Assembly: GCA_964529155.1 (NCBI GenBank)
Contig: CAZGVV010000020.1
Coordinates: 1-31,156 of the forward strand
Reading direction: 5' to 3'
Source: CAZGVV01 sp964529155
GTDB taxonomy: Bacteria > Pseudomonadota > Alphaproteobacteria > Rickettsiales > SXRF01
Length of the DNA: 31,156 nucleotides
Below the pieces are notes generated by a model. That model did not search any database, was not told where the DNA came from, and saw only the letters and a program-made list of their open reading frames with translations. Shown in pieces: positions 1 to 8,517 of this stretch; the first letter of the stretch is position 1, and each line of letters begins with the position of its first letter. The translations under genes were made by a program, and so were the position numbers.

Positions 1-167
1 TGAATACGTCATTCAAACTCTATAGCATAAGAAATTATAAAGTTAAATGACTATAATAGAAATCATAGTGCCATCTGAGGTTACTCTGTAACGCTGTAAG
101 CGTTCTTTTGCCGCCTAATTACGCCGCAACACTGGACGAATCCACGCTTTTGGCGTAAACCCCGGTC

Positions 168-1913
168 ATGACCACTGCGTATATTCCCCCCAAACCCACG
201 GGAACGACGGATGATCCGTATGATCCGCTGCAGTATTTTATTGCTCTGTTTGAGGGGCGTAAAAGCGGGGAGAAGAAAGAAAAAATCCGTGCCGCGACCA
301 TCGAAGAAGTACTGAAAAATCGCATAGTGGACGGCGATAAAAAGGGGTTGGAGGATGATCTGGCCCTTGCGATGAAATCGCACTCTCCCTTGGCGATTGT
401 AAATACTATTTTATTAGAAGGTATGAAAGTCGTCGGAGAATTATTTGGTTCGGGCAAAATGCAACTGCCGTTTGTGCTGCAATCGGCGGAAACCATGAAA
501 AAAGCGGTGGCATATTTGGAGCCGTTCATGGAAAAAGCCGAAGGTTCCACCAAGGGAACCATTGTGCTTGCAACCGTAAAAGGTGACGTGCACGACATTG
601 GCAAAAATCTGGTGGATATTATTCTTACGAACAATGGCTTCCAGGTTATTAATCTGGGCATCAAACAGCCGATTGCCAATATCGTGGAAGCCATGCGCGA
701 GCATAAGCCGCAAGCACTGGGACTTTCTGGTCTGCTTGTCAAATCTACTGTTATTATGCGCGAAAATCTGGAGGAACTTACCCGCCTTGGCCACGATGTG
801 CCCGTATTGCTTGGTGGCGCAGCCCTTACACGTGCATATGTGGAAGAAGATTGCACGGCGGCATATGGCGCCGGGCGCGTGGCGTATGCGCAGGATGCGT
901 TCGAGGGGTTGGATCTCATGAACCGCATTGTATCAGGTGGCTTTGACGCGCATTTGGAAGAAGTGCGCCATCGCCGCCATAACCGGCCTGCCTCCGCTCG
1001 TGCCAAGCAGCGCTGGTCACAAAATGAGGTGGCGGGCAGCGACTTGATCGGCAAGGAATTGCGCCCCGTGGAAGCCGAAGCGCTTAAGCTGCGTCGGCAA
1101 GAATTGGCGGCGCAGGTGGCTGTGCCGACGCCGCCCTTCTGGGGAGCGCGTATCCTAGATAACGTGCCAGCGAAAGCTCTGATTCCGTATTTAAATGAGC
1201 AGATGCTGTTTACCTTCCACTGGGGCTTCAAAAAAGCCGGTAAATCATTGGAAGAATACTGGAAATGGGTGGACGCTGAAGTAAAGCCGATTCTGAAGCG
1301 TTTGCTGGAAGAATGTGAGCGTGAAGACATCCTCCATCCGAAAGCGGCCTACGGCTATTTCAAATGTGCCTCTGAGGGCAATGATATAGTGCTCTTTGAC
1401 GAAGCGGGAACGCGCGAAACCGGCCGTTTTTCCTTGCCGCGCCAGGACAAGGACGGCGGCATTTGCGTCGCAGATTTCTTCCGCGATATTAACGCCGGGG
1501 AGCGCGATGTATTGGCAATGCAAGTCGTTACCGCCGGGCAAAAAGTCGCGGATGTGGCACGTAGCTGGTTTAGTGATAATCGCTACCAGGATTATTTGTA
1601 TTTGCATGGGCTTGGAGTGGAAACAGCCGAAGCATTGGCTGAATATATCCACAAACGCATTCGTGCCGAGCTTGGTTTCGGCCATGAAGACGACCGCGAT
1701 ATGAAAAAGTTGCTCAAACAAGGCTATCGTGGTTCACGCTATAGCTTTGGCTATCCTGCTGTGCCGCGTTTGGAAGACCAGGCCTTATTGCTGCAATTGC
1801 TAGGTGCAGAGCGTATTGGGGTGGAGTTATCGGAAGAATTCCAGCTTCATCCCGAGCAATCCACCAGCGCCATTGTGGTACACCACCCCCAAGCGAAATA
1901 TTTTAATATTTAA
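168..1913 (+). CDS. metH: Methionine synthase MetH, C-terminal half (B12-binding + reactivation domains)
   Basis: Carries methyl-cobalamin and supports its reductive reactivation during conversion of homocysteine to methionine in the cytosol. Residues about 20-130 match the B12 cap helices. The cobalamin motif GDVHDIGKN has His142 as the expected lower ligand, followed by GLSGLL (about 165-171) and GGAALT (about 206-211). From about residue 310 the protein matches the AdoMet-binding activation domain (PPFWGARILDNVP, later RYSFGYPAVP). At 581 aa it equals roughly the last half of a 1,200-residue MetH. The homocysteine and pterin domains are absent, and an in-frame TAA at 156-158 lies just before the only usable ATG. 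No good Shine-Dalgarno is seen. It is either a split MetH whose partner lies elsewhere or a 5'-truncated gene. The family call is firm; functional status is not. Confidence 0.9.
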   Translation: MTTAYIPPKPTGTTDDPYDPLQYFIALFEGRKSGEKKEKIRAATIEEVLKNRIVDGDKKGLEDDLALAMKSHSPLAIVNTILLEGMKVVGELFGSGKMQLPFVLQSAETMKKAVAYLEPFMEKAEGSTKGTIVLATVKGDVHDIGKNLVDIILTNNGFQVINLGIKQPIANIVEAMREHKPQALGLSGLLVKSTVIMRENLEELTRLGHDVPVLLGGAALTRAYVEEDCTAAYGAGRVAYAQDAFEGLDLMNRIVSGGFDAHLEEVRHRRHNRPASARAKQRWSQNEVAGSDLIGKELRPVEAEALKLRRQELAAQVAVPTPPFWGARILDNVPAKALIPYLNEQMLFTFHWGFKKAGKSLEEYWKWVDAEVKPILKRLLEECEREDILHPKAAYGYFKCASEGNDIVLFDEAGTRETGRFSLPRQDKDGGICVADFFRDINAGERDVLAMQVVTAGQKVADVARSWFSDNRYQDYLYLHGLGVETAEALAEYIHKRIRAELGFGHEDDRDMKKLLKQGYRGSRYSFGYPAVPRLEDQALLLQLLGAERIGVELSEEFQLHPEQSTSAIVVHHPQAKYFNI

Positions 1914-2022
1914 GCAGATATCTGCCTGCTGAGCAGAATAGTCCTTTTTATTTAAGCGGTTTTTAAGGAGTTTATGGCAAGGTGATAGCCATAATAGTCC
2001 ATTAAATCAGCGAGTTTTCTGC

Positions 2023-3117
2023 ATGCAACCTCACGCGCAATCGGCCAGCCGCCTACCGAATTTGCATTGGAACCAGTCCGATCATTACTGGCTCTGTGTC
2101 CTGCCAAAAGCCGAGCAGGCCTTTGCAAAAGAGCTGGTGCTCGCCCTTCAGGGCGCTGGCTTAGAACAGCGCCAAGGCTATTTTATGCGTGGCGTGGCCG
2201 GCCAATGGGCGCCAGCCTGGGAGGAATTACGCGGTGTCCTTCAATCTGCGGGCGTATTAGGAACCGTAGAAGTGGCGGTGGTCGGCACACAAAATGCACC
2301 GGAATCCGGGCAATTGGCGCAATTAGGCATGTCTGCTGAGCGGCTGGACGACATCGCGAAAAATCTGTGGCTCGGTGAAGCGCTGATAAAAGAGCATGTA
2401 TTGTGCTATCTGCAGCCAGTGCACAGCCAGCGTGACCGTATTTTCGGCTATGAAGCGTTTGCACGTGTGCGTAATGACAATGGGGATATTGTCGGGGGCC
2501 GCGCCATTGTGGATGCGGGGCGTGTGCTGGGTATTGAATATGCGCTGGATCGTCATTTGCAGATCGAGGCGATTAAGACCTTTGCCGATAGCGGATGCAG
2601 CGGATTTCTATTTGTGAATTTTCTGCCCGGCTTTATTCAGCGGCCGGAAGTATATTTGGACGGGCTGAGCCAAACGGCACGGGCATACGGTATTGTGCCC
2701 AAGCATTTAGTGCTCGATTTCACCCGTAGCGGCGCCGGGCACGACTCGCGGCATTTACAGCGCGTATGTGAATATTGCCGCAGCAAAGGCTATGCGATTG
2801 CGCTGGATGATGTGAATTCACCAAGCGTAGCCCATACCATGGTGCAGGAAATTCGCCCCGATTACGTGAAGCGTGATATGAAATTGGTGCTGAGTGCGGC
2901 GAAAGCAGGGCCAAGTGCAGCGGAATACGACACGGTGCGCGCCATTGTCGAGCATTGCCATGCTAATGGAACGGTAGTGCTGGCAGAAGGCGTAGAAACC
3001 GAAGAAAGCTTCGAAGCGCTGAAAAATACCCATGTCGATCTCTACCAGGGCTATCTTTTCTCCGCACCGGTACCGGTGGAAGAGATTAAAAAGCGGCTGA
3101 AGGAAATTGGCAGCTAG
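2023..3117 (+). CDS. Degenerate EAL-domain protein
   Basis: Residues about 125-364 form an EAL domain, the fold of cyclic-di-GMP phosphodiesterases. The signature is altered: EAF (144-146) for EAL, VNFLP for the usual VN-S-P strand, LDFTRS where active enzymes have ExTE, and DDVNSPS in place of the DDFGTG loop. The metal-binding DD, a lysine in VKRD, AEGVE and YQGY are kept. The changed second glutamate and loop 6 suggest weak or no catalysis, so a c-di-GMP sensor or a protein-interaction role is possible. The first about 120 residues match no domain I recognise. No signal peptide or membrane segment is seen. It stands alone after metH with a 109-bp gap, and the start at 2023 has only a weak ribosome-binding site. 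Confidence 0.85.
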   Translation: MQPHAQSASRLPNLHWNQSDHYWLCVLPKAEQAFAKELVLALQGAGLEQRQGYFMRGVAGQWAPAWEELRGVLQSAGVLGTVEVAVVGTQNAPESGQLAQLGMSAERLDDIAKNLWLGEALIKEHVLCYLQPVHSQRDRIFGYEAFARVRNDNGDIVGGRAIVDAGRVLGIEYALDRHLQIEAIKTFADSGCSGFLFVNFLPGFIQRPEVYLDGLSQTARAYGIVPKHLVLDFTRSGAGHDSRHLQRVCEYCRSKGYAIALDDVNSPSVAHTMVQEIRPDYVKRDMKLVLSAAKAGPSAAEYDTVRAIVEHCHANGTVVLAEGVETEESFEALKNTHVDLYQGYLFSAPVPVEEIKKRLKEIGS

Positions 3118-3137
3118 TCGTGCAGTAAGGGTACAGA

Positions 3138-3167
3138 ACGAAGAAGCCGAATAATCCTATTCTTCGT
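3138..3167. terminator. Possible hairpin between convergent EAL gene and dksA
   Basis: ACGAAGAA at 3138-3145 pairs with TTCTTCGT at 3160-3167 across a 14-base loop, between two tail-to-tail genes. It overlaps the last codons of dksA and lacks a clear T-tract, so the terminator role is only a guess from position. Confidence 0.3.
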
Positions 3168-3576
3168 CCATATATTGTTTTTCCATGCGCTCATGGCGTT
3201 CCTGCGCTTCTACCGTAAGCGTCGCGATCGGGCGGGCTTCTAAGCGCTTCAGGCCGATAGGCTCGCCGGTTTCTTCACAAAAACCGTATTCGCCATCTTC
3301 AATGCGGCGTAAGGCAGCATCGATTTTGCCGATTAATTTTAAATAGCGATTGCGGGTGCGCAGTTCTACGCCGGCTTCGGTTTCGAGCGAAGCGCGGTCT
3401 GACAAATCAGGTTCGCGCCAGTTTTCTTCTTTTAAATGGTCGATGGTTTCCTGGGACTCTTTGAGCAATTCTTCGCGCCATACCGTTAATTTCTGACGAA
3501 AATACTCAAGTTGCTTCGCATTCATATACGCTTCGGATTCGCTGGGCGTATAGGATTTGGTTACTTTAGCGGTCAT
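3157..3576 (-). CDS. dksA: RNA polymerase-binding transcription factor DksA
   Basis: DksA binds in the RNA polymerase secondary channel and works with ppGpp to adjust rRNA and amino-acid promoters. The N-terminal coiled coil carries the tip motif DLSDRA (the DxxDxA acidic pair and alanine of the family). The C-terminal globular part has GFCEETGEPIGLKRLEARP, the standard DksA segment. Only one of the four zinc-ligand cysteines remains, which is common in alphaproteobacterial DksA. An upstream ATG at 3600 is possible, but the ATG at 3576 is preceded at proper distance by GGGAGG, so I choose 3576 (139 aa). A sigma70-like promoter lies upstream. Confidence 0.93.
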   Translation of the reverse strand: MTAKVTKSYTPSESEAYMNAKQLEYFRQKLTVWREELLKESQETIDHLKEENWREPDLSDRASLETEAGVELRTRNRYLKLIGKIDAALRRIEDGEYGFCEETGEPIGLKRLEARPIATLTVEAQERHERMEKQYMDEE

Positions 3577-3613
3577 CGTTCCTCCCGTGAAATACGACAT
3601 TGCAGGAAGAGGG

Positions 3614-3643
3614 CTTATACAGGAAAGTGCTAAGTAAGGTCAA
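3614..3643 (-). promoter_or_regulatory. Putative sigma70-type promoter of dksA
   Basis: Read on the minus strand, TTGACC (3643-3638) and TATAAG (3619-3614) are separated by 18 bases, about 40 bases upstream of the dksA start. This is close to the sigma70 consensus. The assignment is by inspection only. Confidence 0.5.
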
Positions 3644-3645
3644 AT

Positions 3646-3659
3646 GGTTTACGCAAACC
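3646..3659. promoter_or_regulatory. Inverted repeat next to the dksA promoter, possible operator
   Basis: GGTTT-ACGC-AAACC is a perfect 5-bp inverted repeat that sits two bases upstream of the putative -35 box of dksA. Its position fits a regulator site. No regulator is identified. Confidence 0.3.
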
Positions 3660-3690
3660 TGCCACTATAAGTTGTGGATTCTTTTCCAAT

Positions 3691-3726
3691 AAAAATGGCG
3701 GTCTTCTGGGGAAGACCGCCATTTTT
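3691..3726. terminator. Strong intrinsic terminator, pagL side
   Basis: A perfect 16-bp stem (AAAAATGGCGGTCTTC paired with its complement at 3711-3726) with a TGGG loop. The A-run at one end and T-run at the other make it symmetrical, so it can work in both directions. It follows the stop of the minus-strand pagL-like gene and shields dksA. Confidence 0.9.
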
Positions 3727-3744
3727 GCTATTTAAAAGGCGTTA

Positions 3745-4275
3745 TTACCGCGACAAATGCGACATCACAGAAGACAGAGGCACAGAATATTCAACCAAAA
3801 GCGCCTCTACACCCGAATTATGGTCATAGATATTGGCATTGGACATATGGGTAAATGCGAGGCCTAAACGCTGCGCATTGTCAAATTGATAAGAAAGCTC
3901 AATGCCTTCACGGAATTCGATGGGCCCGCCAAGGTCTTTCCCGCCGCCTTTATGGTAGCCGCCTACCATGACGCTTGGGGTAAGGTATAGGCGGTTGCTG
4001 ATGAGCGGTACATCCCAGTTAAACCCGGCATAACCATAATAAGCGCCACTCCAGCTGGCAAGTACACCTATGGTCGGGCGAACACCGAAATCCCATTCAC
4101 GAAAACGATACTCAGCCCCTAATTGGCCGGTGGTAAGGTCGTCATTATGCAAGGTGTTATAAATCCCTGCTGAGAAATTCAAATAATCATGTGACAAGGA
4201 CGCGTCTGAAGCACGCGTGGAAAAGGGAGCGATAAGGATGAGTGCAGCGGCACTGAGTAAAACGGAAAATCGCAT
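3745..4275 (-). CDS. pagL: Lipid A 3-O-deacylase, PagL family (acyloxyacyl hydrolase)
   Basis: An outer-membrane beta-barrel enzyme that removes the 3-O-linked acyl chain of lipid A. A signal peptide is clear (MRF start, hydrophobic core, cleavage likely after STRA near residue 22). The rest alternates in beta-barrel style and ends near an aromatic strand. The catalytic block is FTHMSNANIY: His143 and Ser145, with Glu157 in NSGVEA. The His-Ser (+2) and His-Glu (+14) spacing equals that of Pseudomonas PagL H126/S128/E140. AGGGAG precedes the ATG. It is a single gene with its own terminator. Confidence 0.85.
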   Translation of the reverse strand: MRFSVLLSAAALILIAPFSTRASDASLSHDYLNFSAGIYNTLHNDDLTTGQLGAEYRFREWDFGVRPTIGVLASWSGAYYGYAGFNWDVPLISNRLYLTPSVMVGGYHKGGGKDLGGPIEFREGIELSYQFDNAQRLGLAFTHMSNANIYDHNSGVEALLVEYSVPLSSVMSHLSR

Positions 4276-4362
4276 AAAAACTCCCTGACAATGAAACGAT
4301 AGGTTACGTTAGCGAAGTGCAGGGAGTGAGTAAATCATTGTTACAGAATGGCTTGTTATTTC

Positions 4363-5631
4363 CTAGTCACTGTGGCTTGCTTGCATCAATATCGTATGCG
4401 CCACCTGTTGCGCTTGCACACGAAGCTCCGGCACTGCCGTGCATTCCAGCCATTCACCCACCGTAAGCGCTCCCATCGCATAAAGCCGTGTGTGTGCCGG
4501 GCCCACGGCACTCAGCTGCGAGGTGGTAGCGATGCCATATCCATTTTCCGCACAGGCAATAAGGCCTTGTTCGAGCAGATCACGCAATAAAAGATAACGG
4601 CTTTGGCGAATATCATAGCTTGGGCCGGTGCAATCGATAAGCGGCGCGCAGGAAGTGTCTGCTTTTACGTGCGCATGCCGAAGTTCTAATTGCCCGCTTT
4701 TAAGCAGCGCTTCCATCTCTGCGGCAATAGACGGTGCCATGCGGTGGCGATGAATATTCCATAGCGTGAATAACCGCTGAAAAATCCGCTTTTGCTGCTG
4801 CGGCGGCAACGCACGCCATAGGTGCTGCGTATGAGGGCGAAGGGCATCAATCACGCCACGCCAATCGCCGTGCTGGCTAATGGCAGAGCGGATATTTCGT
4901 AATAACTGCGCCGCGCTTTGCGGATGATATGCCGGATTTAGCGCCCATTCCGGCGCAATAAAAGGGGGTGATGGCTGGTGAGAAGCTGGGAGCCAGCCAT
5001 GGCGTGAAATAGCTACAATGCGCCCTTTATATCCCATGCGCTTCAAGGTGATGCAGGCGTCCACCATGGTAAGGCCGCTACCGGCAATAAAAATTTCCGG
5101 GCTTTGCAGCAGTGATTCGGTAATGGCCAGCTCATATTCCCCGGCAAACCAGCGCCAGGCTTGCAAGGCGTGGGGAAATTTATCCTCCGACCATGCGCCG
5201 CAGGCAAGCACCACGGCATCGGCATCCATATCCTCGCCCGACTGAGAAATAACGTGGAATTGGTGAGTGGCGGCATCCCATGTGACGGATATAATATAGT
5301 TGTTAATGCAGCGAATTTCAGGCGCGGCGGCTAGTAGTGAAGCGAGGTATTCGCCGTAGAGCATGCGTGGCACAAAATCATCGGCACTATATTCATGGCC
5401 GTGCTGCACGAGCCAGCGGTGAAAATCCTCCGGCGCTTCAGGAAAAGCGCCCATGCGTCCGGCGGGAACGTTGAGCAAATGCTCGGGGCGCACGGTTCCA
5501 TAAGCCGCCCCCCGGCCAGCAGGAGTGTTGTATTCCACTAATGTCACCGAAATCGGCTGGGTGGCCTGGCGAAGTAATTGCAGCGCTGTGAGTGTGCCGG
5601 AAAAGCCGCCGCCGATAATGACACTATGCAT
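4363..5631 (-). CDS. FAD/NAD(P)-binding protein (COG4529-like)
   Basis: The N-terminal Rossmann motif IIGGGFSGT (residues about 5-13) binds FAD. GRGAAYGT and LLNVPAGRMGAFPE follow the pattern of the NAD_binding_9 family, and a second nucleotide motif IAGSGLTMVD appears near residue 185. The family is cytosolic and its substrate is unknown; some relatives are annotated as hydroxyacylglutathione hydrolase-like or N-hydroxylating oxidoreductases. The frame is open from a GTG at 5634, but the adjacent ATG at 5631 is the more likely start. It lies 9 bases after the stop of the DUF6356-like gene, so the two probably form one transcript. Confidence 0.8.
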   Translation of the reverse strand: MHSVIIGGGFSGTLTALQLLRQATQPISVTLVEYNTPAGRGAAYGTVRPEHLLNVPAGRMGAFPEAPEDFHRWLVQHGHEYSADDFVPRMLYGEYLASLLAAAPEIRCINNYIISVTWDAATHQFHVISQSGEDMDADAVVLACGAWSEDKFPHALQAWRWFAGEYELAITESLLQSPEIFIAGSGLTMVDACITLKRMGYKGRIVAISRHGWLPASHQPSPPFIAPEWALNPAYHPQSAAQLLRNIRSAISQHGDWRGVIDALRPHTQHLWRALPPQQQKRIFQRLFTLWNIHRHRMAPSIAAEMEALLKSGQLELRHAHVKADTSCAPLIDCTGPSYDIRQSRYLLLRDLLEQGLIACAENGYGIATTSQLSAVGPAHTRLYAMGALTVGEWLECTAVPELRVQAQQVAHTILMQASHSD

Positions 5632-5640
5632 CACAGGAAG

Positions 5641-5985
5641 CTAAAATCCGGCGTCATTGCCTGGCCGCTCAGGTAAGCGGGTTTGTAAAATCCGGTAAAT
5701 ATGCTGCATTTGCTTGCTGGTTGTGCGTTTTAGCGAAAACGGAAATACGCCGTGAATCAGCAGCGCAATGCCGCACAGTATAATCCTTGAGGCCATGCAC
5801 ACGGTAAACCACAAATGCTGCATATAGGTTTCGCCGGCTTCTCTGGGGTGTTCAGTAAAAATATACTCCACCTTGGTGCGCAATGCTTTTGCCTGCTGCT
5901 TGTGCCGCTCCTGCAGCGCCCAGTTTTTTGCTTCTTTTGCGCGCGTTTGGGCCTGCTCTCTCAGAAAATCAAATGATTTTTGCAT
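5641..5985 (-). CDS. DUF6356-like small membrane protein
   Basis: The 114-residue protein has a charged, helical N-terminus rich in Lys, Gln and Ala, then HPREAGETYMQH, a hydrophobic segment (about residues 62-84, MASRIILCGIALLIHG) and HGVFPFSLKRTTS. The HP-GETY-H and HG-PF-T-S pattern is what I recall of DUF6356, a small family with one membrane region found in alphaproteobacteria. Function is unknown. It is co-directional with the downstream FAD protein and the upstream malate synthase. The family assignment is from memory. Confidence 0.7.
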   Translation of the reverse strand: MQKSFDFLREQAQTRAKEAKNWALQERHKQQAKALRTKVEYIFTEHPREAGETYMQHLWFTVCMASRIILCGIALLIHGVFPFSLKRTTSKQMQHIYRILQTRLPERPGNDAGF

Positions 5986-6026
5986 GGTAAATTCCTTCCG
6001 TTGCTGATTATAGCACGATGGGCGTT

Positions 6027-7619
6027 TTACGCAATCAGGGCATAGGCTGGAATGGTCAGGAATTCGGTAAACTCGGCCTGACCGACTAATTCGGTCAGCA
6101 AATTAGCGCTGGCGTCAAAGGGCAGGGACGTATCCGGTTTAAGCTGGTCCAGCTCTTCTCCCAGGAATTGCTCGAACAAGGCTTCCGTCACCCGCCGGCC
6201 ATCCTCCAGCACACCCTTGTCATGGTGCAGCCATTGCCACAATTGGGCGCGGGCGATTTCAGCGGTGGCGGCGTCTTCCATCAGGTTATTGATCGGCACG
6301 CAGCCCTGACCGTTCAGCCAGTGCGCCAGATAGCGCAGGCTCACGCTGATATTATTGCGCATGCCTGCTTCGGTGATGGTGCCTGTGGGTACGGTAAGCA
6401 AATCCTGTGCGGTGATGTGAGTGGTATCCGGCATGATATGGAGTTGGTTTTTCCCCGGCATCAGGCGGTTAAATACGTCCATGGCAACCGGAATTAAGCC
6501 CGGATGTGCTACCCATGTGCCGTCATGCCCATCGCCCGCTTCGCGTTCCTTATCGGCGCGGACCATGGCAAAGGCGTTTTCATTGGCTTTTTCGTCGCCT
6601 TTTACCGGTATATACGCGCTCATGCCGCCCATGGCGAAGGCGCCCCGTTTATGGCACGTGGCAATCAGCAGCCGGGAATAAGAGCGCAGAAAATGGGTGG
6701 TCATGGTCACTTGTGCGCGGTCAGGCAAGACAAAATCCGGATGGGTGCTGAATTTCTTGATAAAGCTGAAAATATAATCCCATCGCCCGCAATTAAGGCC
6801 GACGCAATAGTCACGTAGCGCATATAAAATCTCCTCCATCTCAAACGTGGCGAGGATGGTTTCGATCAGTACCGTGGCTTTAATGGTGCCTTGTTTTAAA
6901 CCTAACTGTGCTTCCGAAAACGCAAAAATATCAGCCCATAGCTGCGCTTCTTCAGCACTTTCAAGCTTGGGCAGATAAAAATACGGGCCGCTGCCCTGCG
7001 CCAGCAAAGCATGGGCGTTGGTATAAAGATACATCCCAAAGTCAAGCAGCGCGGCGGGAATGGCGCGGCCTTCGTGGGTTACATGCCGTTCGTCCAAATG
7101 CCAGCCGCGCGGGCGCACGATCAGCACGCTGGTGTGTGTGTTGAGCGCGTACGCTTTGCCTTCGGGGCTGGTGTAGGTGAGCGTGCGGTTAACGGCATCA
7201 CGTAAATTAATCTGGCCGTTTACGATATTTTCCCAGCTGGGTGTGAGGGAATCCTCAAAATCGGCCATAAAGACTTTGGCGCCGGAATTGAGCGCGTTAA
7301 TCATCATTTTACGTTCCACCGGCCCGGTAATTTCCACCCGTCGATCAAGCAAATCCTCAGGAATCGCCGCAACCGACCATGCTGCTTCACGTATCGCCCG
7401 GGTATGGGGCAGAAAATCCGGCATTATACCCGCATCCAGCGTCTGTTGCCGCGCAGCGCGGGCTGCCAGCAAGGCGTCTCGCCGTGGCCCAAAATGCGTT
7501 ACCAACGCGCTGATAAACCCCAATGCCTCGGGTGTAAATATATCCCGCCCGCTATCCGCCAGATGCGGTGGCAGCGAAGTAAACGGGGCGGAAACAATGG
7601 AAGCAGATGAAAGGGGCAT
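6027..7619 (-). CDS. aceB: Malate synthase A
   Basis: Condenses glyoxylate and acetyl-CoA to malate in the glyoxylate bypass; cytosolic. The length (530 aa) fits isoform A. Seen motifs: DFEDSLTPSWENIVNGQ near residue 120, RPRGWHL near 170, VLIETI near 250 and NCGRWDYIFSF near 280 (the magnesium-binding Glu and Asp), and MEDAATAEIARAQLWQW near 445, which holds the catalytic aspartate. No isocitrate lyase gene is in the window. A small hairpin GTTGC-GGA-GCAAC lies at 7658-7670 upstream of the start and could be regulatory. The start ATG lacks a strong ribosome-binding site. Confidence 0.95.
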   Translation of the reverse strand: MPLSSASIVSAPFTSLPPHLADSGRDIFTPEALGFISALVTHFGPRRDALLAARAARQQTLDAGIMPDFLPHTRAIREAAWSVAAIPEDLLDRRVEITGPVERKMMINALNSGAKVFMADFEDSLTPSWENIVNGQINLRDAVNRTLTYTSPEGKAYALNTHTSVLIVRPRGWHLDERHVTHEGRAIPAALLDFGMYLYTNAHALLAQGSGPYFYLPKLESAEEAQLWADIFAFSEAQLGLKQGTIKATVLIETILATFEMEEILYALRDYCVGLNCGRWDYIFSFIKKFSTHPDFVLPDRAQVTMTTHFLRSYSRLLIATCHKRGAFAMGGMSAYIPVKGDEKANENAFAMVRADKEREAGDGHDGTWVAHPGLIPVAMDVFNRLMPGKNQLHIMPDTTHITAQDLLTVPTGTITEAGMRNNISVSLRYLAHWLNGQGCVPINNLMEDAATAEIARAQLWQWLHHDKGVLEDGRRVTEALFEQFLGEELDQLKPDTSLPFDASANLLTELVGQAEFTEFLTIPAYALIA

Positions 7620-7879
7620 GGGATTTATATGGTGTGGTGGGCAAATATATCATTATGGTTGCGGAGCAACTATGAAAAACATACGGATTGTTCTATAAAA
7701 AATGCATAGGCAACAGGGGACGCCTAAATGCGCAGATTATTGTTGGTATTAGTTGAAAATAGAATAGCCTTTGGTAGGAAAGCGTAGTTCTAATAAAATA
7801 TTCTTGGTATTCCCGTTAAAGGGTTGATTATGAATAATCATTTGCGCTGTGATTTCGGTAATAAATAGGGAGATAAGGG
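7620..7879. other. Intergenic region between divergent aceB and an unknown gene
   Basis: About 260 A+T-rich bases between divergently transcribed genes, so promoters in both directions must lie here. I see the hairpin GTTGC-GGA-GCAAC (7658-7670) and GATTAT-GA-ATAATC (7827-7840). There is no convincing gene or RNA. Confidence 0.4.
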
Positions 7880-8506
7880 ATGGCTGATTTACCCAATGAT
7901 ATCGATAGCGGACATGATTCTCCGAACATTAAAACTGCCATAGATGAAAAAGACAGGGTCTACCTCCCGCAGGTGACATGGTCAGATATTTGCGAAAAAA
8001 TAAAAATCAAAAAAATTGATATTAAAAATGTAAAATTCAATACATCCAAGTCTACGGGTGATGCCGAAAATGCGACTTTTATTATGAGTGGGCAAGGATT
8101 TGTGGTTAAACTCGCGCGCGATACAGGCGGGCTTACTTTGTCTGATGGCGCAAACGTGTATTTTGATGATCAAGGAAATGGATTTACTACATCGGAAGAA
8201 TTGGATAAGGCATACCATAAATTTACAAACATAGCAAAATCAAGAGGCTATGAAATAGAAAGATTAGGCTACCCTTTTGTAATGTCACCTGACAAAAATG
8301 ACCTGCATAAACCTAGGGGCTTTAATCTGTATTATCGGCTGAAAGAAAGAACTTTTAGGCAAGATGGAGAAACGCTTACTATTGACGATGGACGTGTCTG
8401 CACAGCCAATGACTTTATTACAAACACAACATATGAGCCAGACGGAAAAATACACTTAGGTGCATACTGTACAATACAAAAAAAGAAGACGGAGCTGTTA
8501 TTTTAG
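7880..8506 (+). CDS. Unknown protein, first segment of a frame-split gene
   Basis: The 208-residue frame has a good ribosome-binding site (GGGAG about 8 bases before the ATG). The protein is hydrophilic and Lys/Asp-rich with no recognised domain. It contains GQGFVVKLARDTGGLTLSDG and a Tyr/Arg-rich stretch near 160. The frame ends soon after the codons CAA AAA AAG (8477-8485). A -1 shift there continues cleanly into the next frame (GAA GAC GGA GCT...), which suggests that this is the N-terminal part of a longer protein. Base composition is A+T-richer than the core genes to its left. Confidence 0.7.
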   Translation: MADLPNDIDSGHDSPNIKTAIDEKDRVYLPQVTWSDICEKIKIKKIDIKNVKFNTSKSTGDAENATFIMSGQGFVVKLARDTGGLTLSDGANVYFDDQGNGFTTSEELDKAYHKFTNIAKSRGYEIERLGYPFVMSPDKNDLHKPRGFNLYYRLKERTFRQDGETLTIDDGRVCTANDFITNTTYEPDGKIHLGAYCTIQKKKTELLF

Positions 8507-8517
8507 AAAGGGTTGGT

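Noticed and set aside
1..20. 14-base identity (AATACGTCATTCAA) with the carbamoyltransferase LNTSFN region at 22478, as if a second carbamoyltransferase ended here
   Set aside because: A shared 14-mer is expected by chance in 31 kb, and the reading continues only 15 codons to a stop without further family similarity.
31..60. Possible third copy of the palindromic element arm
   Set aside because: It aligns only with a large gap; A+T-rich composition explains the resemblance.
69..158. In-frame open stretch before metH (…ATLDESTLLA stop)
   Set aside because: Only about 29 codons between two stops, with no similarity to the MetH pterin domain.
119..1330. Long minus-strand frame opposite metH
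   Set aside because: It is antisense to a strongly recognised gene and has a serine/arginine-rich shadow composition.
1915..1936. Palindrome GCAGATATCTGC and nearby CTGCT/AGCAG repeat as a metH terminator
   Set aside because: The stems are short and the T-run is not directly joined; too weak to call.
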